Shown here piece by piece: positions 43,713 through 52,878 of a stretch of 64,000 nt of DNA. The stretch covers positions 186,001 through 250,000 of the forward strand of contig JBOEGZ010000001.1 in NCBI GenBank assembly GCA_050633705.1, given 5' to 3'. Under the pieces are notes generated by a model. It ran no database searches. It was not told where the DNA came from and saw nothing but the letters and a program-made list of their open reading frames with translations. The position numbers and the translations under genes were made by a program. Numbering within the stretch: the stretch's first letter is position 1; each line of letters begins with the position of its first letter. The stretch comes from JAJFHI01 sp050633705. GTDB taxonomy: Bacteria; Pseudomonadota; Alphaproteobacteria; Rhizobiales; Hyphomicrobiaceae.

Positions 43713-44936
43713 ATGAGTGTGCAAACGGCTGCGGTGTCGCAATTGAAAGCAGATCGCACAGGGCGTTCCAATTCTATCCGCCGGGTGTCAGTGCTGGGGG
43801 CGACGGGATCGATAGGAGTGAGTACGCTCGATCTTCTCGGTCGCAGCGAAGGCCAGTTTGAGGTTGTCGCGCTGACAGCCAATACCAACGCTGTAAAACT
43901 CGCCGAACTGGCCAAACGTCATCGCGCACAGACGGCTGTGATCGCTGATGAAAGCCAATATCAAACATTGGTCGATGCATTGGCTGGAACGGGGATTGAA
44001 GTTGGCGCTGGCGCTGAGGCGCTGACCGACGCCGCCCGAGAGCCGGCAGATTGTGTGGTCGCTGCCATTGTTGGAGCTGCAGGTCTCAGTCCGACGTTTG
44101 CAGCAGCCGGGCAAGGAACACGTATCGCGATTGCCAATAAGGAATGTCTTGTCTCAGCGGGCGATGCGTTCATGCAGGAAATCACGCGGTGTGGGACGGA
44201 ATTGCTGCCAGTTGACAGCGAGCATTCCGCAGCATTCCAAAGCCTTTTGGCCGCTGAACCCGATAGCATCGATACGATCACTCTGACGGCATCTGGTGGT
44301 CCATTTCGAACCTTCACAAAAGAGCAGTTGGCTCATGTCACGCGTGCTGAGGCATTGGCGCATCCGACATGGTCGATGGGCGCGAAGATTTCGATCGATT
44401 CTGCAACGATGATGAATAAGGGGCTTGAATTAATCGAAGCGTGGCATTTGTTTCCCGTTTCTCCACACCAGCTCAAAGTCTTGATACACCCACAATCCAT
44501 CGTGCATTGTTTGGTCAGTTACTGCGATGGTTCCGTGCTGGCACAGATGGCATCCCCAGATATGCGCACGCCGATTTCATTGGCCTTGGCGTGGCCGCGA
44601 CGGATGACAACGCCAACAAAAAAATTAGACCTTGCAGAAATCTCTAACCTGACTTTTGAAACAGCCGATGAAGATCGGTTTCCAGCCCTGCGTTTGGCGC
44701 GAGAAGCCATGGCAAAAGGTGGCTCAGCGCCTGCAGTCCTAAATGCGGCTAACGAGGTTGCCGTCGCCGCATTCCTTGAAAACCGCATTGGCTTCTTGGA
44801 AATCGTTGAAACAGTCGCTTTATGTTGCGAATCCGCCGACAAGAATGGGCTAATAGGGCCGTGTCGGGCCCTTGGCGACGTTTTGAGTGTTGACGCAGAG
44901 GCAAGATGCCTGGCAAACGCCATTATCAATCGCTAG
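43713..44936 (+). CDS. dxr: 1-deoxy-D-xylulose 5-phosphate reductoisomerase
   Basis: Converts DXP to MEP with NADPH, the committed step of the non-mevalonate isoprenoid route that feeds UppS upstream. 407 residues: NADPH-binding GATGSIGVSTLDLL, the ANKECLVSAG motif, PVDSEHSAAFQ with metal ligands, WSMGAKISIDSATMMNKGLE, and NAANEVAVAAFL near the end. The first 25 residues are a variable extension. Confidence 0.97.
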   Translation: MSVQTAAVSQLKADRTGRSNSIRRVSVLGATGSIGVSTLDLLGRSEGQFEVVALTANTNAVKLAELAKRHRAQTAVIADESQYQTLVDALAGTGIEVGAGAEALTDAAREPADCVVAAIVGAAGLSPTFAAAGQGTRIAIANKECLVSAGDAFMQEITRCGTELLPVDSEHSAAFQSLLAAEPDSIDTITLTASGGPFRTFTKEQLAHVTRAEALAHPTWSMGAKISIDSATMMNKGLELIEAWHLFPVSPHQLKVLIHPQSIVHCLVSYCDGSVLAQMASPDMRTPISLALAWPRRMTTPTKKLDLAEISNLTFETADEDRFPALRLAREAMAKGGSAPAVLNAANEVAVAAFLENRIGFLEIVETVALCCESADKNGLIGPCRALGDVLSVDAEARCLANAIINR

Positions 44937-45079
44937 ATACAACTTAATCTTGTATTAGCCAGACGGTCTTTTCTGAGGTTTCAGCGTGTGTTGCGAGACC
45001 TTATAGAATTTATTTTGCTTTTTTTGCGATCGGGTTCTGCGGGGCTTGGCGCACACTGGCAGTAGGGAGCACTTGCTGG

Positions 45080-46219
45080 ATGTCTGTCATCACCAATTTC
45101 TTCACGTTCGCACTCGCATTTGTTGTTGTTTTATCCGTCATCGTCTTTATTCATGAACTCGGCCATTTTCTGGTCGCTCGGTGGTGTGGTGTCGCGGTGA
45201 AGGCCTTTTCAATTGGATTTGGTCCCGAGATATTTGGTTACGAAGATCGCCACGGTACCCGGTGGCGTTTTGCGGCTTTGCCACTTGGTGGTTATGTGAA
45301 ATTCATCGACGATGAGGGGGCGGCCTCAACGCCGTCCAATGAGGCAATTGCAAAAATGACGCCCGAGCAACGTGCCGGGTCATTTCACCTGAAACCCGTG
45401 TGGAAGCGGGCCGCAGTGGTGGCGGCTGGTCCAGCGGCTAACTTCTTGTTATCAATTGTTATTTTCGCAGCGATGTTCATGCTTTATGGGCAAAGCATCA
45501 TTGAACCACGTATTGGCAAGGTGGTCCCAGAAACACCAGCGGCAACCGCTGGCTTTAAACCGGGTGACCTGGTCTTGGCGATCCAAGACCAGGAAATTCA
45601 AAGTTTCCGAGATTTGCAGCAGATTGTCTCCACCAGCCCAGAGCAGTCGCTCGAATTTCGTATCGACCGGCAGGGCTCTGAACTGACCTTGGTTGTGCGC
45701 CCGGAGCTCAGGGAACTGGAAGATAAGCTCACCGGCAAACACCGGCGTCCTGTAATCGGCATTCAGGTGGATACCAAGACCTCAACGATCCGCCATCAGA
45801 CCTATGGCCCCATTGGCGCTGTGCAAGCGGCCACGACACAGACTTGGAACATTGTGACAGGGACCCTGACCTTCCTGTACGACGTCGTCCGTGGACGTCA
45901 GGATTATAGCCAGCTTGGTGGCCCCATTCGCATCGCAGACGTTGCTGGCAAGGCGGCGCAGTTGGGCCCAGAGGTGGTGGTACAGTTTATCGCACTCATT
46001 TCCGTCAGCGTGGGTCTTATTAATTTGTTCCCAATCCCGTTGTTGGATGGTGGCCATTTGCTGTTTTACGCGATTGAAGCCATTCGCCGTAAGCCACTGA
46101 GCGAGCGGACACAGGAAATTAGCTTCAGAATTGGATTGGCCGTGATCTTATCAATGATGATTTTCGTCACATTTAACGACCGTTCAATTTTAAAGAGCTG
46201 GTTGTCTTGGTTGACTTAA
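45080..46219 (+). CDS. rseP: Site-2 protease RseP (RIP metalloprotease)
   Basis: Intramembrane zinc protease that cleaves membrane anchors of anti-sigma factors and leftover signal peptides. 379 residues: HELGH zinc motif at 25-29 in the first helix, one visible PDZ-like domain (about 130-210, GKVVPETPAATAGFKPGDLV), and the second active-site motif NLFPIPLLDGGHL. E. coli RseP has two PDZ domains and about 450 residues, so this is the shorter alphaproteobacterial form. Located between dxr and bamA as usual. Confidence 0.95.
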   Translation: MSVITNFFTFALAFVVVLSVIVFIHELGHFLVARWCGVAVKAFSIGFGPEIFGYEDRHGTRWRFAALPLGGYVKFIDDEGAASTPSNEAIAKMTPEQRAGSFHLKPVWKRAAVVAAGPAANFLLSIVIFAAMFMLYGQSIIEPRIGKVVPETPAATAGFKPGDLVLAIQDQEIQSFRDLQQIVSTSPEQSLEFRIDRQGSELTLVVRPELRELEDKLTGKHRRPVIGIQVDTKTSTIRHQTYGPIGAVQAATTQTWNIVTGTLTFLYDVVRGRQDYSQLGGPIRIADVAGKAAQLGPEVVVQFIALISVSVGLINLFPIPLLDGGHLLFYAIEAIRRKPLSERTQEISFRIGLAVILSMMIFVTFNDRSILKSWLSWLT

Positions 46220-46453
46220 ATCGGTTGAGAAATAAGGGGTGTGACGTATTCTTGCCACTTCCCCAAATCTTACTGAATCGTTAAAAGTTGAAGGCGAGAG
46301 CTTATGACTTGAGAAATGGGAACTGGTGTTCAATTTCGTACGACATGAACACAGTATGGGTCAAAGTTAAGTTCGCAGATAAGCCACGGCCGTAGCCGAC
46401 ACGGACAGTGGTTTTCTTTTGGGGGGTCGGCAATTGAAGGGTCTCATCCTGGT

Positions 46454-48796
46454 ATGATGGGTCGTTACCGCTACAATATATTTGGAAGCCTTCGCCTGCT
46501 TGTATGGTTGGCGTTGGTTGTACCAATGATGAGTGCTGTTGAAATAATTTCCAGCCCATCAATTGCCCAGGCGCAAGGTGTCGTTCGCGACATCCAGGTG
46601 ACAGGCAATCGGCGCGTGGAACCGGAAACCGTGAATTCGTATCTGCAGTTCTCCGTCGGAGACGCCTACGATGAGGGCGCGGTCGATCGGTCCATCCGGG
46701 GATTGTTTGCAACGGGACTTTTCTCTGACGTTCAGATCTATCCTGAAGGCGGCGGCGTCGTTATCGTCGCTGTGGTTGAGAACCCTGTCATTTCGCGTAT
46801 TGCATTCGAAGGCAACAGCGAAGTTGAAAACGATACGCTCAGGACGGAAGTGCGCTCAAAGCCGCGCTCGATCTACACCCGTGCGCGCGTGCAATCAGAT
46901 GTTCAGCGCATCCTTGATGTTTATCGCCGTCAAGGTTTGTTTGCAGCAAACGTTGAGCCGAAGGTCATTGAGCTTGATCAAAACCGGGTCAATTTGGTGT
47001 TCGAGATCACCGAGGGGATTGCGACAAAGGTCAAGGGCATCAACTTTATCGGCAACCGTGCGTTCACCGATCAGCAGTTGCGCGATATTATTTCTACGAC
47101 ACAATCTGGCTGGTTCGATTTCCTTAAAGGAAACAGCATCTATGACCCGGACCGCTTGAACCTCGACCGCGAGCTGTTGCGCCAGTACTACCTCAAAAAC
47201 GGTTATGCCGATGCGCGTGTGACGTCGGCTAATGCTGAACTTGATCGCGATGGTTCAGGTTTCTTTATTACGTTTGCCGTTGAAGAAGGTGAGCTCTATC
47301 GATTTGGTTCTGTGAATATCGAGACATCTTTGCCTGATGTTTCGATTGGTGAATTGCAGTCCAGTTTGCTGACTGACGTCGGCGAAATTTACGACGGCTC
47401 TCAAATTGATAAATCTGTCGAGCGTCTGACGTTGGCCGTTGCCGGACAGGGCTACGCCTTTGCTCGCGTTCGTCCGCGTGCCGAGCCAGATCTCTACACA
47501 CGGACCATCAATCTCAGATATGTCATTGATGAAGGTCCAAGGGTTTATATCGATCGCATCAATATTTTGGGCAACACACGCACCAAGGACTACGTGATCC
47601 GTCGTGAGTTCCGCCTTGCAGAAGGCGATGCTTACAACCCACTGCTGGTTGATCGCGCCAAAAATCGTTTGCAGCGCCTTGGTCTGTTCAAGAAAGTCGA
47701 CGTGCGCCGTCGGCCAGGATCGGCTCCCGATCGCGTCATTCTTGATGTGGCTCTCGAAGAGCAGTCGACTGGTGAGCTTTCGTTTGGTGCTGGTTATTCT
47801 ACCAGTGAAGGGGTCATTGGCGATATCTCGATTACCGAGCGGAACTTGCTCGGTAAAGGTCAATTCCTGAGGTTGAAGCTCAGTGGATCATTGGAGCGTC
47901 TGCAAGCAGATCTTAGCTTTACTGAGCCACGCTTCCTAGACATGAACTTGGCCGCTGGTTTCGACATCTTCCATAAGGAAGTCGACTTTACCGATCAGTC
48001 TGGCTTTAGAAGTCGTAAAACAGGCGCGTCAGTGCGACTAGGTTTCCCACTGGCAGAGAATCTCTGGTTCACGACAAACTACACATTGTCACGCGATGAA
48101 TTGTTTGATGCCAACTCAGATGCGTCTTTGGCGGTCGAGGAATCTTTAGGTGAAGCTTATACATCGTCTGTTGGATTTGCAGTACGCTACGACAAACGAA
48201 ACCATCCTAATAATCCAACACGGGGTTATTACTTCCAGTTAACATCTGATGTTGCAGGCCTTGGTGGTGATGTGAGCTATGTCCGCGTACAGGGTGAGGC
48301 GCGCGGATACTATCCAATTGCTGATAAAATTACTTTGGTCGGACGTGCCTTGGGTGGGCACATCGAAGGGCTCGGCGATGATGTTCGCTTGATTGATTTG
48401 TTCTTCAAAGGGCCGGAAACGATCCGTGGATTTGATCGCTCTGGTATTGGTCCGCGAGATCTTCAAGGCGCCGGTAACGCACTTGGCGGCAGCACGTTCT
48501 GGTCTGTGACGACCGAAATTCGTTTCCCAATCCCACTTATTCCTGAGGAGATTGGTATATCGGGTGCGGTGTTTGCTGATGCAGGTTCGCTGTTTGGTGC
48601 GGGTGAATTTGCCAAAAGCCGGGATGGTAACGGTGTGACGCTAGTCGACGAGGATAGTGTGCGATCGTCGGTTGGTGCCAGCTTGCTTTGGAATTCTCCA
48701 GTAGGACCTCTGCGCGTTGATTATGCTCATGTTCTCAGCTCGGAGGAATTTGATGATGAGCAAGCCTTCCGCTTTGGTGCTCAAACAGCGTTCTAG
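46454..48796 (+). CDS. bamA: Outer membrane protein assembly factor BamA
   Basis: Outer-membrane insertase for beta-barrel proteins. 780 residues: signal peptide ending near SIAQAQG (about 35-37), five POTRA domains (from VVRDIQVTGNRRVEPETV), and a C-terminal 16-strand barrel with the GPLRVDYAHVLSSEEFDDEQAF..F end; the last residue is Phe, the barrel-recognition signal. The VRGF-type lid motif appears as IRGFDRSGIGPRD. A strong terminator follows. Confidence 0.96.
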   Translation: MMGRYRYNIFGSLRLLVWLALVVPMMSAVEIISSPSIAQAQGVVRDIQVTGNRRVEPETVNSYLQFSVGDAYDEGAVDRSIRGLFATGLFSDVQIYPEGGGVVIVAVVENPVISRIAFEGNSEVENDTLRTEVRSKPRSIYTRARVQSDVQRILDVYRRQGLFAANVEPKVIELDQNRVNLVFEITEGIATKVKGINFIGNRAFTDQQLRDIISTTQSGWFDFLKGNSIYDPDRLNLDRELLRQYYLKNGYADARVTSANAELDRDGSGFFITFAVEEGELYRFGSVNIETSLPDVSIGELQSSLLTDVGEIYDGSQIDKSVERLTLAVAGQGYAFARVRPRAEPDLYTRTINLRYVIDEGPRVYIDRINILGNTRTKDYVIRREFRLAEGDAYNPLLVDRAKNRLQRLGLFKKVDVRRRPGSAPDRVILDVALEEQSTGELSFGAGYSTSEGVIGDISITERNLLGKGQFLRLKLSGSLERLQADLSFTEPRFLDMNLAAGFDIFHKEVDFTDQSGFRSRKTGASVRLGFPLAENLWFTTNYTLSRDELFDANSDASLAVEESLGEAYTSSVGFAVRYDKRNHPNNPTRGYYFQLTSDVAGLGGDVSYVRVQGEARGYYPIADKITLVGRALGGHIEGLGDDVRLIDLFFKGPETIRGFDRSGIGPRDLQGAGNALGGSTFWSVTTEIRFPIPLIPEEIGISGAVFADAGSLFGAGEFAKSRDGNGVTLVDEDSVRSSVGASLLWNSPVGPLRVDYAHVLSSEEFDDEQAFRFGAQTAF

Positions 48797-48821
48797 GCGC
48801 TGAGCGATATAGAAATACGTG

Positions 48822-48854
48822 AGCCAGCCACGCACCTGCGATGGCTGGCTTTTT
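48822..48854 (+). terminator. Intrinsic terminator after bamA
   Basis: Perfect 9-bp stem AGCCAGCCA/TGGCTGGCT, 11-base loop, five Ts. Confidence 0.9.
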
Positions 48855-49115
48855 CGTTTCGGTGTGCGACAGTCGCAACGTTTGGTATTTTTGGTTTCAT
48901 GAGTGCATTTTTACGATTTTCGAACGGGTGGCGTCTTCGTCGATAGTTGAACCCCATAGGTATGCGATACGATAGGGCTTGGATGGCTCTTTGAGACCAT
49001 GTGTGTTTGCGCAAGTTGGGGACGCCGATGCAATTTGCTAAAATGCGGTCGCCCGCAGGAGTTTTTGCGTGTTAGAAGCTCGAGTTATGAGAACAATTTA
49101 AGGGGCATGTGCGAA

Positions 49116-50150
49116 ATGGATCATCCCGGTTTTTTTGATCGGGCCGGGCCGTATTCTTTGGCTGAGGTCGCAGAAACTGTTGGCGCAAAGATTGTGGGTG
49201 ATGGCGATGCAAAAACGTCCATTACTGATGTCCTGCCGCTTGATACGGCCGGTCCAGCGACGATGACCTTTCTCGATAACAAAAAGTATTTGCCCAATGT
49301 TGCAGGCACGGACGCAGCAGCTTGCCTGATCATTCCCGAATTAGCCGATCGCTTGCCGTCTTCGACCATCGCCCTTGTTATGAAGGCGCCGTATCACGGT
49401 TTTGCTCGGGCTTTGGCAATGTTTTATCCCCAAGCTGCCCGACCATTGACGGCTGGTCTACATGATGACGGGCCCATTCATCCAACGGCACAAATAGAAG
49501 ACGGTGCGGAAATTGAAGCTGGTGCCGTTATTGGACCCCAAGCCCAAATTGGCCGGGGTGCGAGAATTGCCGCGTGTGCGGTTATTGGTCGGCGGGTTTC
49601 GATCGGTCGAGAGACTTACATCGGGCCAAACGCAAGTGTAACGCATGCTCTCATTGGAGACCGGGTCATTCTACATGCTGGTGTGCGTATTGGTCAGGAC
49701 GGCTTTGGTTTTGCGATGGGCCCGCAAGGACACCTCAAAGTCCCGCAAATCGGGCGCGTGATTATTCAGGATGACGTTGAAATTGGTGCCAATTCGGCAA
49801 TTGATAGAGGCGCCCTTAAGGATACAATCATCGGACAAGGTTCGAAAATTGATAATCTGGTCCAGATCGGGCACAACGTGGTTATGGGCCGCAACTGTGT
49901 GATCGTTGCCCAAACCGGAATTTCCGGTTCGACTGAACTTGGTGACTTCGTCGTCATGGGCGGACAGTCGGGAAGTGTCGGACATGTTAAGATTGGAATG
50001 GGAGCCCAGATCGCCGGTGCCTCTCATGTTAAAAATAATATCGAGGCAGGTGCGCGCGTGGGTGGCACGCCTGCAAGACCGTTCCGTCAATGGGCCAGAG
50101 AAATGGCATTTCTCAGCCGTGCGGTCAGTCAATCGAAAAAGAAGACTTAA
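49116..50150 (+). CDS. lpxD: UDP-3-O-acylglucosamine N-acyltransferase
   Basis: Third step of lipid A synthesis: adds an N-linked 3-hydroxyacyl chain. From ATG 49116 (AAGGGG 10 bases upstream) it has 344 residues; ATG 49107 is a near alternative, and the frame stays open back to 48999 without conserved sequence. N-terminal uridine-binding domain, then a left-handed beta-helix of hexapeptide repeats (IHPTAQIEDGAEIEAGAVIG and onward), with the catalytic His expected in the QIGHNVVMG turn. First gene of the lpxD-fabZ-lpxA-lpxI-lpxB cluster. Confidence 0.95.
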   Translation: MDHPGFFDRAGPYSLAEVAETVGAKIVGDGDAKTSITDVLPLDTAGPATMTFLDNKKYLPNVAGTDAAACLIIPELADRLPSSTIALVMKAPYHGFARALAMFYPQAARPLTAGLHDDGPIHPTAQIEDGAEIEAGAVIGPQAQIGRGARIAACAVIGRRVSIGRETYIGPNASVTHALIGDRVILHAGVRIGQDGFGFAMGPQGHLKVPQIGRVIIQDDVEIGANSAIDRGALKDTIIGQGSKIDNLVQIGHNVVMGRNCVIVAQTGISGSTELGDFVVMGGQSGSVGHVKIGMGAQIAGASHVKNNIEAGARVGGTPARPFRQWAREMAFLSRAVSQSKKKT

Positions 50151-50228
50151 TTGGCGGAAAATGCTGCTTACGTGACATCGTTTGCAATTCTGCTGTGAAA
50201 AAGAACGACAAGACGGAGTAAGAACGCA

Positions 50229-50717
50229 ATGGATGATAACGCTGTGAAGTCAGAGCTGGGAACTGCGGATATATCCCGCGTTTTAAAGCTTTTGCCACAT
50301 CGCTATCCTTTTCTGCTCGTAGACCGGATCTACGATATGGATCGCGATGAGAGCGGCGTTGGTGTAAAAAATGTCACCATCAATGAACCGTTCTTTCAAG
50401 GCCATTTCCCAGATTTTCCTGTGATGCCGGGTGTCCTCATCATTGAAGGTCTCGCACAAACAGCAGGAGCGCTATGTGTTCACAGTCTGGGCGAAACATA
50501 TAAACCGCAAATCGTATACTTCATGGGGATTGATCGCGCGAAGTTTCGCAAACCTGTTCTGCCTGGTGATACACTGCACTTTCACGTTAGAAAAATTCGC
50601 GCACGTGGACGTGCGTGGCGTTTCTTCGGCGAAGCGAAAGTGAAAGACCAGGTTGTGGCGGAAGCTGAAATTAGTGCCATGATCGTTGACCCAGAGGATG
50701 TGAATGTCAAAGGGTAA
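50229..50717 (+). CDS. fabZ: 3-hydroxyacyl-[acyl-carrier-protein] dehydratase
   Basis: Hotdog-fold dehydratase of fatty acid elongation. 162 residues with LLPHRYPFLLVDRI and the active-site helix GHFPDFPVMPGVLIIEGLAQ (catalytic His and Glu). Overlaps lpxA by 14 bases. The link with lpxA and lpxD reflects use of the same hydroxyacyl-ACP pool. Confidence 0.97.
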   Translation: MDDNAVKSELGTADISRVLKLLPHRYPFLLVDRIYDMDRDESGVGVKNVTINEPFFQGHFPDFPVMPGVLIIEGLAQTAGALCVHSLGETYKPQIVYFMGIDRAKFRKPVLPGDTLHFHVRKIRARGRAWRFFGEAKVKDQVVAEAEISAMIVDPEDVNVKG

Positions 50718-51507
50718 GATCCACCCGACGGCGATCGTCGAGGATGGCGCGAAGCTTGGCGCGGATGTTACAATCGGGCCTTACTCGATGGTGGGACCTG
50801 AAGTCGAACTTGGCGATGGCGTCGAGCTCGTCAGCCATGCGGTGGTTGCCGGCAACACCAAGATCGGTGCGCAAACGCGCATTTTCCCATTTGCTTCTGT
50901 CGGCCACCAACCACAGGACCTGAAATATCACGGCGAGGCGTCAACGCTCACAATCGGAGCAAAATGTGTAATCCGCGAAGGGGTGACGATTAATCCCGGC
51001 ACGGAAGGCGGTGGTCTGAAAACAGTCGTCGGTGATCGCTGTGCGTTTTTGGCAAATTCTCATGTCGGTCACGACTGCCATGTTGGCAACGATGTGATCT
51101 TTTCCAATAACGTGATGCTTGCCGGCCATTGTGATGTTGGCGATTTCGTAATTCTTGGCGGCGGTGCAGCGGTTATACAATTTGCCCGTGTCGGCAATCA
51201 CGCTTTTGTCGGAGGTATGTCGGGCTTAGAAAACGATCTGATCCCTTATGGAATGGCGTTGGGCAATCGGGCCTATCTGTCCGGTCTCAACATCATCGGT
51301 CTTCAACGTCGTAAGTTCTCACGCGAAAGCATTAAAGATTTGCGCCGAGCTTACCGTTTGCTGTTTGCTGAAGAGGGGACATTGACCGAACGCATGGAAG
51401 ATGTGGCGGAAGAATTTGAAGGTCATGAAACCGTGACAGAAATCATCGAGTTTATTCGCCAGGGTGGCAAGCGCTCGGTCTGTACGCCGCGCTCGGCCGA
51501 CGGTTAG
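50704..51507 (+). CDS. lpxA: UDP-N-acetylglucosamine O-acyltransferase
   Basis: First step of lipid A synthesis. 267 residues: left-handed beta-helix of hexapeptide repeats (IHPTAIVEDGAKLGADVTIG, SHVGHDCHVGNDVIFSNNV), the catalytic His expected in SHVGHDCHVG, and a C-terminal helical domain (LRRAYRLLFAEEGTLTERM). GAGGATG precedes the ATG, within the end of fabZ. Confidence 0.96.
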   Translation: MSKGKIHPTAIVEDGAKLGADVTIGPYSMVGPEVELGDGVELVSHAVVAGNTKIGAQTRIFPFASVGHQPQDLKYHGEASTLTIGAKCVIREGVTINPGTEGGGLKTVVGDRCAFLANSHVGHDCHVGNDVIFSNNVMLAGHCDVGDFVILGGGAAVIQFARVGNHAFVGGMSGLENDLIPYGMALGNRAYLSGLNIIGLQRRKFSRESIKDLRRAYRLLFAEEGTLTERMEDVAEEFEGHETVTEIIEFIRQGGKRSVCTPRSADG

Positions 51508-51514
51508 TGTCAGT

Positions 51515-52876
51515 ATGGCCAGCCACTTCGCCGGTCCCAACCACTTAACCGGTCAACGTGTCTATGGAATCTTAGCTGGCGGCGGTCAACTTCCGCTGGA
51601 AATCGCTGACAGTCTTCGTGGCCGCGGTGCCAAGGTTCACATCGTTGCATTCCGTAACGAAGCAGATGCAGATTTTTCCAAATTTTCTGTAACCTGGGTG
51701 TCGTGGGGCCAAGTTGGGGCAATCCTGCGGGGCTTTAACAATGCGCAATGCACAGACCTTGTGATTGTCGGACGTGTCAGCCGACCAGACCTCGGGCGGT
51801 TGCGGCCCGATTTCGGATTGCTTGCCGCACTCCCCAGTGCTTTGCGTATTGTTGCAGCCGGTGGCGATGACAGTGTTTTGCGTGGGGTGACCAAATTCTT
51901 TGAAGGCAAAGGTTTTCGCGTTGTTGGACCTGGTGAGGTTGCCCCGCAGTTGTTGATTGAACAGGGTGTCCTCGGCAAAAACGCACCGACCGCGCAAGAT
52001 GATGCCGTGATTGCATATGGCTTGAGATTGCTCGAAGCGCTCAGTCCTTTTGACGTCGGCCAAACGGTCGTGATCTCCGATGAGCTTCAGGTGGAAGCGA
52101 TTGAAGGGATCGAAGGAACGGACGGGATGTTATCGCGCGTTGCCAAACAACGTGGCGTTGACGCCTTGAGCACGAGCGGTGCTGGTGCAAACGGTTTTCT
52201 CATCAAAGCGCCAAAGCGTGGCCAAGACATGCGTGTTGATCTTCCAGCCATTGGGCCTGATACGATTAAGAATGCAGCTGAGGCGAAGTTGACCGGCTTG
52301 GCATTGCACGCAGGCCATGTCCTGGCGGCTGACAAGAAGGCCTTAATTGCAGAGGCGGACACGCACGGCATAAGTGTCATCGGTGTTCAGATTGTAGAAT
52401 CGGGTGCCAGTAATTGCACCCATCCGCACAATACAACAGGACAGACGACGCCTAAGAAATTGGGTCGCGTCAAGCTGAACCGTAGCTTTCTTGCAGATGT
52501 CATGCGCGGCGCGCAGATCCTTAACGCGGTTCAAGGCTTTGCGACGGGTGGTGGCGTGGTGGTCACGCGCGGTCATGTGCTCGGCCTTGAAACAGGCGAG
52601 GGAGTGAGCGCATTATGCCAGCGCATTGCCTTACGTCGGCAATGGGGACGTGGACTATGGAACCGACGACGTGGGGTCGTGGTCCTGCGTCGTACAAGCG
52701 ATGTCACGTTTGATGTCATTACGGACATTGCAGAAGCTGGCTTTGCCGGATTTGCCATTTTGCATGCGGGTTCGACGGTACCACTTAGCAATGAACTGTT
52801 GCAAACGACTGATGCTGCCGGGCTCGGTGTTTGTGTGGTCAACGTCGCGAATTTGGCTGACGAGGCGGAGGAATAA
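51515..52876 (+). CDS. lpxI: UDP-2,3-diacylglucosamine pyrophosphatase LpxI with duplicated C-terminal domain
   Basis: Fourth step of lipid A synthesis; LpxI replaces LpxH in alphaproteobacteria. From ATG 51515 it has 453 residues, whereas typical LpxI has about 270-290. Residues 17-150 form the N-terminal domain (GILAGGGQLPLEIA); 163-294 the C-terminal catalytic domain with EGIEGTDGML and RGQDMRVDLPAIGPDT. Residues 328-445 repeat the C-terminal fold: GGGVVVTRGHVLGLETGEG aligns with GQTVVISDELQVEAIEGIEG, and AGFAGFAILHAGS with AKLTGLALHAGH. The second copy has lost EGTD and the QDxRVDLP block, so it is probably non-catalytic. Confidence 0.9.
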   Translation: MASHFAGPNHLTGQRVYGILAGGGQLPLEIADSLRGRGAKVHIVAFRNEADADFSKFSVTWVSWGQVGAILRGFNNAQCTDLVIVGRVSRPDLGRLRPDFGLLAALPSALRIVAAGGDDSVLRGVTKFFEGKGFRVVGPGEVAPQLLIEQGVLGKNAPTAQDDAVIAYGLRLLEALSPFDVGQTVVISDELQVEAIEGIEGTDGMLSRVAKQRGVDALSTSGAGANGFLIKAPKRGQDMRVDLPAIGPDTIKNAAEAKLTGLALHAGHVLAADKKALIAEADTHGISVIGVQIVESGASNCTHPHNTTGQTTPKKLGRVKLNRSFLADVMRGAQILNAVQGFATGGGVVVTRGHVLGLETGEGVSALCQRIALRRQWGRGLWNRRRGVVVLRRTSDVTFDVITDIAEAGFAGFAILHAGSTVPLSNELLQTTDAAGLGVCVVNVANLADEAEE

Positions 52877-52878
52877 GT

